Shown one piece after another: positions 37,822-46,716 of a stretch of DNA of 64,000 nt. The stretch covers positions 91,086-155,085 of the forward strand of contig MESD01000043.1 in the NCBI GenBank assembly GCA_001770815.1, written 5' to 3'. The stretch comes from Burkholderiales bacterium RIFCSPHIGHO2_12_FULL_69_20. GTDB lineage: Bacteria; Pseudomonadota; Gammaproteobacteria; Burkholderiales; Burkholderiaceae_C. The notes under the pieces are model-generated. The model was not told the DNA's origin. It did not search any database and worked only from the letters and a program-made list of their open reading frames with translations. The position numbers and the translations under genes are program-made. Within the stretch, counting starts at the first letter, position 1; every line of letters starts with the position of its first letter.

Positions 37822-39321
37822 TCACTGCCACGAGACTTGCGACAGGTCGTTGGCAAACACCGGCGAGCTGGACCACAGCCCCTTGAGGCCGCGCCGCGCC
37901 ACCGACACCTGCGACGGGTTGAAGAGAAAGGCGTTCACCGCATCGGCGGCCAGCATCCGCTGGATCTCGACGTACAGCACCTGCTGCTGGCGGCCGCGGG
38001 CGGACTCGGCACGCTTCTTCACCAGGTCGTTGAAGGCCTTGCTGTCGTAGCCCCAGTAGTACTGCGGATTGGCGTACTGCACGTAGTCCAGCGGCTCGAC
38101 GTGGTTGATGATGGTGAGGTCGAAGTTGCCCTTGAACGCACCCGACAGCCACTGCGCCCATTCGACGTTCTCGATCTTGGCGTTGATGCCCACCTTGGCC
38201 AGCATCGCCGCCACCACCTCGCCGCCCTTGCGCGCATAACTCGGCGGCGGCAGGGTCAGCGTCAGGTTCAGCGGCGTGCTGATGCCGGCCTCCTTCAACA
38301 GCGCACGCGCCTTGTCGGGGTTGAACGGGTAGACGCCGGTCAGGTCGATATATCCCACGTCGGTGGGCGCGGCATGGCTGCCGATGGGCTTGGCCAGGCC
38401 TTCGAGCACGCCGTCGATGAACGCCTTGCGGTCGATCGCGTGGCTGATGGCGCGGCGCACGCGCACGTCGTCCAGCGGCTTGCGCTTGTTGTTGATGGCC
38501 AGGATGCCCTTGCCCGCGGTGCTGCCGATCTCGACGGTGAAGCGCTTGTCGGCCTGCAACTGCTTCAGGTTCTGCACCGCGCCGAAGCGCGGCATGCCGT
38601 CGATGTCGCCGGCCAACAGCGCGGCCACTTGCGCCGCGTTGTCGTTGATGAAGCGGAAGGTCACCCGGCGCAGCTTGATGGCCGCGGCATCGCGATAGCC
38701 CTCCCACTTGACCAGCGTGATCGCGGTGCCCTTCTGCCAGCTGTCGAGGCGGAACGGCCCGGTGCCGATCGGCCGCGTGGCGGTGGTGGCCGCGCTGGTA
38801 GGGCTGAGGATCACCGCGGTGCCTTCGCCCAGCCGGAAGGGCAGCGTGGCGTCGGGGTTGTTCAGCGTCAGGATCACCACATCGGGCTGCGGCGTGGCGA
38901 TCGACGAGATGTTGTCGAACACCGTCTTCTTGGCCTTGTTGGTGCTGTCGGCGGCACGGGCACGGTCGAAGCTGAACTTCACCGCGTCGGCGTTGAACGG
39001 GCTGCCGTCCTGGAACTTCACACCCGCGCGCAGCTTGAAGGTGTAGGTCTTGCCGTCGGGGCCGCTGACCCAGTCCTCGGCCAGCAGCGGCTGCACGGCG
39101 CCGGCCGAGGTGATCTTGGTCAGGCCTTCGAGCACGTTGTAGTGCACCACCTCGCCGATGGCGGCCGACGGCGCGGTGGTGGGGTCCAGCCCCGGCGAGG
39201 GCTCGAGCACCATGCCCAGCACCAGGGTGTCCTTGGCGCGCTGGGCCAGCGCGTCGTGGGCCAGGCTGGGCAGGGCCAGCAGGGCAGCGGCCTGGGCCAG
39301 CGTGCGACGGCGCAGTGTCAT
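37822..39321 (-). CDS. periplasmic peptide/solute-binding protein of ABC transporter (SBP family 5), second paralog
   Basis: 499 residues from an ATG at 39321 with GAGGAG 7 bases upstream. The signal peptide (MTLRRRTLAQAAALLALPSL) ends near DALAQ. Shared stretches with the protein at 27552-29051 include IGEVVHYNVLE, KKPLDDVRVRRAIS (here KRKPLDDVRVRRAIS), ENVEWAQWLS and a common C-terminal FANDLS-x-x-SW. The two are clearly paralogs, probably more than half identical. This one is next to its own ATPase genes and so is the natural partner of the permease encoded upstream. Peptides are the default ligand of the family. The true substrate is unknown. Confidence 0.92.
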   Translation of the reverse strand: MTLRRRTLAQAAALLALPSLAHDALAQRAKDTLVLGMVLEPSPGLDPTTAPSAAIGEVVHYNVLEGLTKITSAGAVQPLLAEDWVSGPDGKTYTFKLRAGVKFQDGSPFNADAVKFSFDRARAADSTNKAKKTVFDNISSIATPQPDVVILTLNNPDATLPFRLGEGTAVILSPTSAATTATRPIGTGPFRLDSWQKGTAITLVKWEGYRDAAAIKLRRVTFRFINDNAAQVAALLAGDIDGMPRFGAVQNLKQLQADKRFTVEIGSTAGKGILAINNKRKPLDDVRVRRAISHAIDRKAFIDGVLEGLAKPIGSHAAPTDVGYIDLTGVYPFNPDKARALLKEAGISTPLNLTLTLPPPSYARKGGEVVAAMLAKVGINAKIENVEWAQWLSGAFKGNFDLTIINHVEPLDYVQYANPQYYWGYDSKAFNDLVKKRAESARGRQQQVLYVEIQRMLAADAVNAFLFNPSQVSVARRGLKGLWSSSPVFANDLSQVSWQ

Positions 39322-39358
39322 GGAGGTCTCCTCGGGTGGGCCGCCGGGGTCGGCAGCA

Positions 39359-40405
39359 TCAGGTGAGCGTGGATTCTGCAGCCAGCGTGCGGCCGTCGGC
39401 CAGCAGCTGTTCAGCGCGATGGCAGGCCGCCGCATGGCCCGGGGCCAGGGTGCGCAGTTCGGGCGCGGTCTGGTCGCAGGCCGGCTGGCGCCAGGGGCAG
39501 CGCGGTGCGAAGGCGCAGCCGCTTGCGGCCGGGCGGTCGGCCCCGGTGTCCGCAGCGGCGCCGATGAGGGCCGCCTGCGCCGCGCGCAGCGCGCGCCGGG
39601 CATCGGCCTGGGCACCGGGCAACGCACGCGGTACGGCGTCCATCAGCGCGCGGGTGTAGGGGTGGGCGGCGGCGGTGAACAGCCGCTCGGGCGTGCCCTG
39701 CTCGACCACGCGGCCCTGGTAGAGCACGATCACCTCGTCGCAGACCAGGTCGACCACCGCCAGATCGTGGCTGATGAACAGGTAGGTGACGCCCAGCCGG
39801 TCCTGCAGGTCCTGCATCAGGTTGAGCACCTGGGCCTGCACCGACACGTCGAGCGCGCTGACCGGCTCGTCGGCGACGATCAGCTTTGGGTTGGTGACCA
39901 GCGCGCGCGCGATGGCAATGCGCTGGCGCTGGCCGCCGGAGAACTCGTGCGGGTACTTGCTCACATCGCTGGCGCGCAGGCCCACGGCATCGAGCATCGC
40001 GGCGGCGCGCGCCCGCTGGTCGGCGCGGTTGCTGCCGCCCTGCGCGGCCAGCGGCTCGGCGACGATGCGGCCCACGTTCTGGCGCGGATCGAGCGAGCCG
40101 AACGGATCCTGGAACACCATCTGCAGGCCGGCGCGCGCACGCCGCAGCACGGTGGCGTCCAGCGCATGCAGATCTTGCCCGGCCAGCCGCACCGTGCCGG
40201 CCGTGGGCGCCTCGAGCGCCATCACCAGCCGCGCCAGCGTGCTCTTGCCCGAGCCCGATTCACCCACCACGCCCAGGCTGCGCCCGGCCTGCAGGCTGAA
40301 GCTGACGCCCTGCAGCGCCCGCACCACCGGCGGCGCGGCCAGCAGGCGTTCACGCGGCAGGTGGTAGTGCTTGACCAGGCCGTCGACCTGAAGCAGCGCG
40401 GTCAT
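39359..40405 (-). CDS. peptide-type ABC transporter ATPase, DppF/OppF-like
   Basis: 348 residues from an ATG at 40405, which overlaps the stop of the preceding ATPase gene by 4 bases (ATGA). Walker A is GESGSGKSTLAR, the signature FSGGQRQRIAIARAL, and Walker B LIVADEPVSALDV with the switch His in FISHDLAVV. The C-terminal oligopeptide/dipeptide domain carries cysteines (CAFAPRCPWRQPAC) that in this subfamily can hold an iron-sulfur cluster. It is a cytoplasmic energising subunit, paired with the ATPase at 40402-41448. Translational coupling of the two is evident. Confidence 0.93.
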   Translation of the reverse strand: MTALLQVDGLVKHYHLPRERLLAAPPVVRALQGVSFSLQAGRSLGVVGESGSGKSTLARLVMALEAPTAGTVRLAGQDLHALDATVLRRARAGLQMVFQDPFGSLDPRQNVGRIVAEPLAAQGGSNRADQRARAAAMLDAVGLRASDVSKYPHEFSGGQRQRIAIARALVTNPKLIVADEPVSALDVSVQAQVLNLMQDLQDRLGVTYLFISHDLAVVDLVCDEVIVLYQGRVVEQGTPERLFTAAAHPYTRALMDAVPRALPGAQADARRALRAAQAALIGAAADTGADRPAASGCAFAPRCPWRQPACDQTAPELRTLAPGHAAACHRAEQLLADGRTLAAESTLT

Positions 40406-41448
40406 GGCAGGCCCTGCGCCGCATCCAGCCGGATGCAGCGTGCCAGGTGGTCGCCGGCCACGACCACCGGCGGCGGCGGCGCGGCGCGGCAGGCGTCTAC
40501 CGCCAGCGTGCAGCGCTCGGCAAAGCCGCAGCCCGCGGGCAGGTCGATCAGTTCGGGCACCCGGCCGGGGATGGTCGACAGCCGGTGACGGCGGCGGCCG
40601 CTGCCGTCGCCCCCGCCACCCGCGGCTGCCGCACGCAGCCCCAGCTGCGGCCGCGCCGCGAACAGGCCGCGGGTGTAGGGATGGGCCAGCCGGGCGAAGA
40701 CCTGCTCGGTGGCGCCGGATTCCACCACCGTGCCGCCATACATCACCAGCATGCGCTGCACGTTCTCGGCCATCACGCCCAGGTCGTGGCTGATCAGCAG
40801 CAGGGCCATGCCGTCCTCGGCCACCAGCCGGGCGATCAGGTCGAGCACCTCGCGCTGGATGGTCACGTCGAGTGCGGTGGTCGGTTCGTCGGCGATCAGC
40901 ACGTCGGGGCCGCAGGCCAGCGCGATGGCGATCACCACGCGCTGGCGCTGGCCGCCCGAGAGCTGGTGCGGGTACGCATCCAGCCGCTGCGCGGCCTGCG
41001 GCAGCTGCACGCGCTGCAGCAGGCGCAGCGCCTCGGCGCGCGCGGCCGCCGCATCCAGGCCCTTGTGCAGGCGCAGTGATTCGGCGATCTGGCGGCCGAT
41101 GGGGTGCAGCGGGTTCAGCGCGGTCATCGGCTCCTGGAACACCATCGCCAACCGGTTGCCGCGCAGCCGGCACCATGCGTCCTCGGGCAGGCCCAGCAGC
41201 TCGCGGCCGTCGAAGCGCAGCGAGCCGGCCACCCGCGCGCCTTCGGGCAGCAGGCCCATCAGCGCCAGCGCGGTGATGCTTTTGCCGCAGCCCGACTCGC
41301 CGATCAGCCCCAGGGTCTGCCCGCGCTGCAGCGCAAACGAGATGCCGCGCAAGGCATCGGCCGGGCCGCGCGGGGTGTTCAAGGTGACGCGCAGATCCTG
41401 CACGTCGAGCAGGGGCGCAGCGTGGGGCCGATCGGTGGCCCCGCTCAT
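40402..41448 (-). CDS. peptide-type ABC transporter ATPase, DppD/OppD-like
   Basis: 348 residues. Walker A GESGCGKSITAL, signature LSGGQRQRVVIAIAL, Walker B VLIADEPTTALDV, switch LLISHDLGVMAENVQRM and the C-terminal oligo-HPY domain (PGRVPELIDLPAGCGFAERC) place it in the OppD/DppD group. A glycine/alanine-rich insert (RAAAAGGGGDGSGRRR) interrupts the linker before that domain. It overlaps the next ATPase gene by 4 bases, and its start overlaps the stop of the CYTH gene by 4 bases. It forms the heterodimeric ATPase of a peptide importer whose permease genes are 1.1 kb upstream. Confidence 0.93.
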   Translation of the reverse strand: MSGATDRPHAAPLLDVQDLRVTLNTPRGPADALRGISFALQRGQTLGLIGESGCGKSITALALMGLLPEGARVAGSLRFDGRELLGLPEDAWCRLRGNRLAMVFQEPMTALNPLHPIGRQIAESLRLHKGLDAAAARAEALRLLQRVQLPQAAQRLDAYPHQLSGGQRQRVVIAIALACGPDVLIADEPTTALDVTIQREVLDLIARLVAEDGMALLLISHDLGVMAENVQRMLVMYGGTVVESGATEQVFARLAHPYTRGLFAARPQLGLRAAAAGGGGDGSGRRRHRLSTIPGRVPELIDLPAGCGFAERCTLAVDACRAAPPPPVVVAGDHLARCIRLDAAQGLP

Positions 41449-41978
41449 CCGGCGATGGCGGCAGACTGCGCGCGCAGCAGGTCGAGGTAGGCGCCCTGCA
41501 CCAGTTGGTCGGCTTGCACGCCCAGGCGGACCATCAGCGCATGGGCGATGGCGGTGCCTTCGGCCTCGGTCTGGCCGTCGGCCAGGGTCACTTCCAGTTC
41601 GAGAAAGTCGCCCAGCCCGTCCACCCGGTCGAGGTGGATGCGGGTGGGGCCCACCAGCACCAGGATGCGCGCCTTGCGCACCCGGCCCAGCAGGCCGCAG
41701 GCGCGGGTCAGCGCCTCGCGCAGGCTCTCGGGCTCGGGCACCGGCGCCAGCACGTAGTCCGACAGCTTGGGGCCCAGCACATCGGTGCGCACGTAGTGGA
41801 TCAGCTCGCCCGACCCATCGCCAAACACACGCAGCTTGAGCCGGCCATGGGGCACGGCAAAGAAGGTGTCGTCCTGGTGGATGAGCTGCGGATGCTCGTC
41901 GTCGCTCAGCGCCCGGGCCAGGGGCAGCAGCGCATCCACGCTGGTGATGCGGGCCTTGATCTCGACATTGGCAGGCAT
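41445..41978 (-). CDS. CYTH-domain protein (class IV adenylate cyclase-like)
   Basis: 177 residues. The start MPANVEIKAR contains the CYTH signature of acidic residue plus lysine on the first strand. Further strands show the expected charged residues in RLKLRVFGDGSGELIHYVR, LGRVRKARILVLVG, RIHLDRVDGLGDFLELEV. The fold is a triphosphate tunnel. Bacterial members include class IV (CyaB) adenylate cyclases and thiamine- or inorganic triphosphatases. The FLELEV acidic pair and the ARILVLVGPTRIHLDRV segment fit CyaB-like members. Its stop overlaps the start of the ATPase gene by 4 bases, so it is co-translated with a transporter, an unusual association. Confidence 0.82.
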   Translation of the reverse strand: MPANVEIKARITSVDALLPLARALSDDEHPQLIHQDDTFFAVPHGRLKLRVFGDGSGELIHYVRTDVLGPKLSDYVLAPVPEPESLREALTRACGLLGRVRKARILVLVGPTRIHLDRVDGLGDFLELEVTLADGQTEAEGTAIAHALMVRLGVQADQLVQGAYLDLLRAQSAAIAG

Positions 41979-42043
41979 GAGGCCGGATTGTGGGGCATCA
42001 CCGGCCGCGCTGGCCTGCCCTCGGGCCGGCGGGCCCGCAGCCG

Positions 42044-42301
42044 TCAGCGCGCGCCGCGCTGGTCGGGGCCGGGGCCGCGACGCTCGATGTGGCGGAAGGT
42101 GATGCGGCCCTTGCTCAGATCGTAGGCCGACAGCTCCAGCGACACGGCGTCACCGGCCAGGATGCGGATGTGGTGCTTGCGCATCTTGCCCGAGGTGTAG
42201 GCGATCAGCACATGGCCGTTGTCCAGCGTGACGCGGTAGCGCGAATCAGGCAGGACTTCGGTCACCTTGCCCTGCATCTCGATCAGTTCTTCCTTGGCCA
42301 T
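42044..42301 (-). CDS. infA: translation initiation factor IF-1, second-type copy
   Basis: 85 residues of S1/OB fold, starting [20 protein letters not shown] and including [17 protein letters not shown], the RNA-binding face of IF-1. It is about 13 residues longer than the classical 72-residue IF-1 encoded in ribosomal-protein operons, with a basic tail [12 protein letters not shown]. Many Burkholderiales have such a second copy away from the ribosomal operon, so this is probably it. IF-1 binds the ribosomal A site during initiation. The 237 bases upstream separate it from the permease gene and may hold its own promoter. The CYTH gene follows 65 bases later. Confidence 0.93.
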   Translation of the reverse strand: MAKEELIEMQGKVTEVLPDSRYRVTLDNGHVLIAYTSGKMRKHHIRILAGDAVSLELSAYDLSKGRITFRHIERRGPGPDQRGAR

Positions 42302-42538
42302 GAGGCGCGGATCTCCAGCAAAAATTCTCTCGGCGTGGGTCCCCTGTCAGGGAGGGGCGTCGGGCCTGTCGCAGCCAGCGTAAACAGCAGAAATGCCAGC
42401 CGTGCGGGACGGGTCGATCGACAGCATCGATCGGTCGAAGGTGGCCTCGCTATGGCAGCCGAACAACGCATCGAACCCGACATTCTACGCCGAAGCCCGC
42501 TTTTGGGGGCGGCATCGGCGTGCGGCCCGCCTCGCCGG

Positions 42539-43411
42539 TCAGCGCCGGCGCGCCAACCTGGGATCGAGCAGGTCGCGCAGGCCGTCGCCCATCAGGTTCA
42601 GGCCCAGCACGCTCAGCGCGATGGCCACGCCCGGGTAGACCGCCAGCATCGGCGCCTGGAACAGCATGGTCTGCGCCTCGTTGAGCATGCGCCCCCAGCT
42701 GGGCTGCGGCGGCTGCGTGCCCAGCCCCAGGTAGGACAGCGCCGCCTCGGCCAGGATGGCGGTGGCAAACGAGATCGTGGCCTGCACGATCAGCAGGCTG
42801 GCGATGTTGGGCAGCACATGGTCCAGCGTGATGCGCAGCGGCCCGAAGCCGGCCGCGCGCGAGGCCAGCACGAACTCACGCGCCCACACCGCGTTGGCCG
42901 CGCCGCGGGTGATGCGGGCGAACACCGGGATGTTGAAGATGCCGATGGCGACGATGCCGGTCAGCAGCCCCGGCCCGTAGATGGCGCCCAGCATGATGGC
43001 CGACAGCAGCGCCGGGAAGGCGAAGGTGAAGTCGGACGCGCGCATCACCGCTTCTTCGACCCAACCGCGCTTGGCGGCGGCCAGGCAGCCCAGCAGCACG
43101 CCCACGGCCAGGCCGATGCCCACCGCGATGACGCCCACCACGATGGAGTTCTGCGCCCCCACCAGCAGCTGCGAGGCGATGTCGCGGCCCAGACTGTCGG
43201 TGCCCAGCCAGTGGGCAGCGCTGGGCGCGGCCAGCTTGTTGGGGATGTCGATGTCGGCCGGCGGGTACGGCGACCAGAACAGCGACAGCAGCGCGGCAAC
43301 CGCCAGCAGCGCCGACAGCAGCGCGCCGGCCAGGAAGCTGGGGTGACGCACAGCGCGCGACCAGAAACCGGGCAGGCCGCTCGCGTGGGGTGGCACGGTG
43401 ACCGTGGTCAT
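42539..43411 (-). CDS. peptide-type ABC transporter permease, DppC/OppC-like
   Basis: 290 residues with an N-terminal cytoplasmic tail, a first membrane helix (SFLAGALLSALLAVAALLSLF), a periplasmic loop containing HWLGTDSLGRDIASQLLVGAQ, and a BPD-transport-1 core of five helices. The ATPase-contact EAA-like loop reads REFVLASRAAGFGPLRITLDH. HWLGTDxLGRD is the standard OppC/DppC signature. It forms the channel with the DppB-like protein, whose gene overlaps this start by 4 bases (ATGA). The ATPase genes lie downstream beyond infA and the CYTH gene. Confidence 0.94.
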   Translation of the reverse strand: MTTVTVPPHASGLPGFWSRAVRHPSFLAGALLSALLAVAALLSLFWSPYPPADIDIPNKLAAPSAAHWLGTDSLGRDIASQLLVGAQNSIVVGVIAVGIGLAVGVLLGCLAAAKRGWVEEAVMRASDFTFAFPALLSAIMLGAIYGPGLLTGIVAIGIFNIPVFARITRGAANAVWAREFVLASRAAGFGPLRITLDHVLPNIASLLIVQATISFATAILAEAALSYLGLGTQPPQPSWGRMLNEAQTMLFQAPMLAVYPGVAIALSVLGLNLMGDGLRDLLDPRLARRR

Positions 43412-44370
43412 GCGTCACTCGCTTTCAGTCGCGGGTCGACCATCGCATACAGCACGTCGACCACGAAGTTGACCACCACCACCACCGCCACCAGCAGCAT
43501 CACCACGTCGCGCACCACCACCAGGTCGCGGTTGGCGATGGCCTGGAACACCAGCCGGCCGATGCCGGGCAGCACGAACACGTTCTCGACCACGATGGTG
43601 CCGGTGATCAGGTTGGCGAACTGCAGGCCCATGATGGTCAGCACCGGGATCATCGCGTTGCGCAGCACATGCTTCCACAAGGTGGCGCGCCGGCTCAAGC
43701 CCTTGGCGCGGGCGGTGCGCACGTAGTCCTCGCGCATCACCTCCAGCACCGCCGAACGGGTGACGCGCGCCAGGATCGCCGCCTGCACCAGTGCCAGCGC
43801 GATGGCCGGCAGCACCAGCGACTTGATGCCCTCGAACAGCCCGCCGCCGTCGTCCTCGGTCCAGCCCGGAAAGCCGCCCGCACTGACCCATTGCAGCTTC
43901 ACCGCAAACAGCAGGATCAGCAGGATCGCGAACCAGAAGCTGGGGATGGCGATGCCCACCTGGCTGAGCGCCATCACGCCCACATCGCCGATCTTGTTGT
44001 GGCGCGCCGCCGCAAAGATGCCCAGGCTCAGCGCCAGCGCGGTGGTCAGCGCCATCGCCAGCGCGGCCAGCGGCACGGTGACCTGCAGCCGCTCGACGAT
44101 CAGCTCGGCGGTGGGCGTGTCGTACGAGAAGCTGTTGGCGGTTTGCCCGCGCAGCAGCCCACCCACCCAAAACGCGTAGCGCTGCAGCGGCGGGCGGTCC
44201 AGGCCCAGCTTCTTCTCGAGCGCGGCGATCGATTCGGGCGTGGCGGTCTCGCCCAGCATCACCTGCGCCACGTTGCCCGGCAGCAGCTCGAGCACCGCGA
44301 ACACCAGCACCGAGGCCACCGCCAGCGTGACCAGAAAGGTGGCCAGCCGCTTGAACAGAAAAACGCTCAT
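43408..44370 (-). CDS. peptide-type ABC transporter permease, DppB/OppB-like
   Basis: 320 residues from an ATG at 44370. An in-frame ATG four codons earlier is possible. The OppB pattern is clear: first helix FLVTLAVASVLVFAVLELLPGN, a periplasmic loop, then a six-helix core ending FQAIANRDLVVVRDVVML and the EAA loop YVRTARAKGLSRRATLWKHVLRNA. It forms the import channel with the next gene product. The start is about 100 bases from the divergent aldehyde dehydrogenase gene at 44475, so this is the promoter-proximal gene of the transporter transcript. Confidence 0.94.
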   Translation of the reverse strand: MSVFLFKRLATFLVTLAVASVLVFAVLELLPGNVAQVMLGETATPESIAALEKKLGLDRPPLQRYAFWVGGLLRGQTANSFSYDTPTAELIVERLQVTVPLAALAMALTTALALSLGIFAAARHNKIGDVGVMALSQVGIAIPSFWFAILLILLFAVKLQWVSAGGFPGWTEDDGGGLFEGIKSLVLPAIALALVQAAILARVTRSAVLEVMREDYVRTARAKGLSRRATLWKHVLRNAMIPVLTIMGLQFANLITGTIVVENVFVLPGIGRLVFQAIANRDLVVVRDVVMLLVAVVVVVNFVVDVLYAMVDPRLKASDA

Positions 44371-44474
44371 GCGCCGGTGCAAGCCCGGTCGGCGCCGCGG
44401 CGAAGATTCAGTCGATTCATGCGACCTATGATGCCCGAAAGACCTGCCTGCACGCCTTGCCCCGGAACACCGCG

Positions 44475-45929
44475 ATGACCTCCATGCCCTTCGACACCCG
44501 CCTGGTCCTGATCAACGGCCAATGGCGCAGCGGCGCCAGCGGCCAGACGCTGCCGCTGCTCAACCCCAGCGACGGCAGCCTGCTGACCGAGATCGCCCGC
44601 GGCAACGCCGCCGACATTGCCGCCGCGGTGGACAGCGCACAAGCCGCGCTGGACGGCCCCTGGGGTGCGCTGACCGCCGCCGAGCGCGGCCGCATCCTGC
44701 TGAAGATGAGTGCGCTCACGCTGGTCCAGGCCGACGAGCTGGCGCGGCTGGAGGCGCTGGACGTCGGCAAGCCGATCAAGCAGGGCCGCGCCGACGCGGT
44801 GGCGATGGCGCGCTACCTCGAGTTCTACGGCGGTGCCGCCGACAAGGTGCATGGCGAGACCATCCCGTTCGCCAACGGCTACACCGCGCTGACGATCCGC
44901 GAGCCGCATGGCGTCACCGGCCACATCGTGCCCTGGAACTACCCGATGCAGATCATCGGCCGCTCGGTCGGCGCGGCGCTCGCCATGGGCAACGCCTGCG
45001 TGCTCAAGCCCGCCGAAGAGGCCTGCCTCACCGCGCTGGCCTTCGGCCGCATCGCGCTGGAAGCCGGCCTGCCGGCCGGTGCGCTGAACATCGTGCCCGG
45101 CCTGGGCGAGGAAGCCGGCGCGGCGCTGTCGTCGCACCCCGGCGTGGCGCACCTGTCGTTCACCGGCTCGGTGGCGGTGGGGCAGATGATCCAGGCCGCC
45201 GCGGCGATGAACACCATCCCCGTCACGCTGGAGCTGGGCGGCAAGAGCCCGCAGATCGTCTTCGCCGATGCCGACCTGGACGCGGCGCTGCCCTTCCTGG
45301 TCAACGCCGGCATCCAGAACTGCGGCCAGACCTGCTCGGCGGCGTCGCGCATCCTGGTCGAGCGGCCGGTGTTCGACGAGGTGCGCGCTCGCATGGCCGA
45401 GCGTTACGCCGCGCTGAAGGTCGGCCCGGCGATGGACGATCCCGACGTCGGCCCGGTGATCTCGGCGCGCCAGCGCGAGATCGTGCAGGGCTTCTTGGGC
45501 GTCGCGCGCGACACCGGCCTGGCCATCGCGGCCCAGGCCACGCTGCCGGCCGATCTGCCCAAGGGCGGCTGTTACGTGGCGCCCACGCTGCTGGCACCGG
45601 CGGCGCCCGACCACCGGCTGGCGCAGGAGGAGATCTTCGGCCCGGTGCAGGTGATGATCCCCTTCGACGGTGAGGCCGAGGCGCTGAAGATCGCCAACGG
45701 CACCGCCTATGGCCTGGTTGCCGGCGTGTGGACGCGCGACGGCGGGCGCCAGCTGCGCATGGCCCGCAAGCTGCACTGCGGCCAGGTCTTCATCAACAAC
45801 TACGGCGCCGGTGGCGGCATCGAGCTGCCGTTCGGCGGCGTCAAGCACTCAGGCCATGGCCGTGAGAAGGGCTTCGAGGCGCTGTACGGCTTCTCGTCGC
45901 TGAAGACCATCGCGATAAAACACGACTGA
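44475..45929 (+). CDS. aldehyde dehydrogenase family protein (betaine/gamma-aminobutyraldehyde-dehydrogenase-like)
   Basis: 484 residues from an ATG at 44475. Canonical ALDH features: GHIVPWNYPMQIIGRSVGAA, FTGSVAVGQMI for NAD(P), the general-base region LELGGKSPQIVFADAD, and the catalytic Cys287 in NCGQTCSAASRI. The C-terminal EEIFGPVQVMIPFD and LPFGGVKHSGHGREKG are also in place. The pattern is closest to NAD-dependent aldehyde dehydrogenases of amine or betaine catabolism, but the aldehyde cannot be named. The SDR gene begins 13 bases after its stop, with its own Shine-Dalgarno, so the two dehydrogenases likely act in one catabolic path. Confidence 0.92.
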   Translation: MTSMPFDTRLVLINGQWRSGASGQTLPLLNPSDGSLLTEIARGNAADIAAAVDSAQAALDGPWGALTAAERGRILLKMSALTLVQADELARLEALDVGKPIKQGRADAVAMARYLEFYGGAADKVHGETIPFANGYTALTIREPHGVTGHIVPWNYPMQIIGRSVGAALAMGNACVLKPAEEACLTALAFGRIALEAGLPAGALNIVPGLGEEAGAALSSHPGVAHLSFTGSVAVGQMIQAAAAMNTIPVTLELGGKSPQIVFADADLDAALPFLVNAGIQNCGQTCSAASRILVERPVFDEVRARMAERYAALKVGPAMDDPDVGPVISARQREIVQGFLGVARDTGLAIAAQATLPADLPKGGCYVAPTLLAPAAPDHRLAQEEIFGPVQVMIPFDGEAEALKIANGTAYGLVAGVWTRDGGRQLRMARKLHCGQVFINNYGAGGGIELPFGGVKHSGHGREKGFEALYGFSSLKTIAIKHD

Positions 45930-45942
45930 CGGGAGACTCTCC

Positions 45943-46713
45943 ATGACCGGACGATTGAAGGGCAAGGTGGCGATCGTCACCGGCGGCGCGTCGGGCTTTG
46001 GCGCGGGCATCGTGCAGAAGTTCGTCGCCGAGGGCGCGCAGGTGCTGATCGCCGACCGCGACCTGGAACGTGCGATGGACGTGGCCGCCGGCGTCGGTGC
46101 GGCCGCGCGCGCGCTGCGGGTCGACGTGGCCAATGCCACCGACGTGCGGCTGATGATGGAGGCCGCCGAGCTGCATTTCGGGCGCATCGACATCCTGATC
46201 AACAACGCCGGCGTCACCCACCTGCCGCAGCCGCTGGAAGACGTGTCGGAGGACGACTTCGACCGCGTCTTCAACGTCAACATGAAGGCCATCTACCTGG
46301 CGATGCGCGAGGCCGTGCCGCGGCTGAAGGCCAATGCCCCGGGCCACCGCGGCATCCGCGGCGTGGTGCTCAACATGGCCAGCACCGCCGGCGTCAGCCC
46401 GCGCCCACGGCTGAGTTGGTACAACGCCAGCAAGGGCTGGGTGATCACCGCCACCCGCGCCAACGCGGTGGAGCTGGCGCCGTTCGGCATCCGCGTGGTG
46501 GCGCTGAACCCGGTGGCCGGCGAGACCCCGCTGCTCAAGCGCTTCATGGGCGAGGACACGCCCGAGATGCGGGCGAAGTTCCTGTCGACGATCCCGCTCG
46601 GCCGCTTCAGCCAGCCCGACGACTTGGGCCTAGCCGCCACCTACCTGTGCAGCGACGAGGCCAGCATGGTCACCGGCGTGTGCATGGAGGTCGACGGCGG
46701 GCGCTGCATTTGA
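45943..46713 (+). CDS. short-chain dehydrogenase/reductase (SDR)
   Basis: 256 residues, classical SDR length. The cofactor motif is TGGASGFGAGI (TGxxxGxG) at about residues 13-20, NNAG follows near residue 87, and the catalytic Tyr160 and Lys164 are in WYNASKGW with a serine in NMASTAG. The C-terminal GLAATYLCSDEASMVTGVCMEVDGG is standard for the FabG/glucose-1-dehydrogenase group. An acidic residue after the second strand (IADRD) suggests NAD preference. Starting 13 bases after the aldehyde dehydrogenase gene, it probably oxidises an alcohol or hydroxyacid in the same pathway. The substrate is not known. Confidence 0.9.
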   Translation: MTGRLKGKVAIVTGGASGFGAGIVQKFVAEGAQVLIADRDLERAMDVAAGVGAAARALRVDVANATDVRLMMEAAELHFGRIDILINNAGVTHLPQPLEDVSEDDFDRVFNVNMKAIYLAMREAVPRLKANAPGHRGIRGVVLNMASTAGVSPRPRLSWYNASKGWVITATRANAVELAPFGIRVVALNPVAGETPLLKRFMGEDTPEMRAKFLSTIPLGRFSQPDDLGLAATYLCSDEASMVTGVCMEVDGGRCI

Positions 46714-46716
46714 GGA

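Noticed and set aside
43669..44478. Plus-strand frame opposite the permease gene
   Set aside because: It is a shadow of the DppB-like gene. The translation has no membrane or domain pattern.
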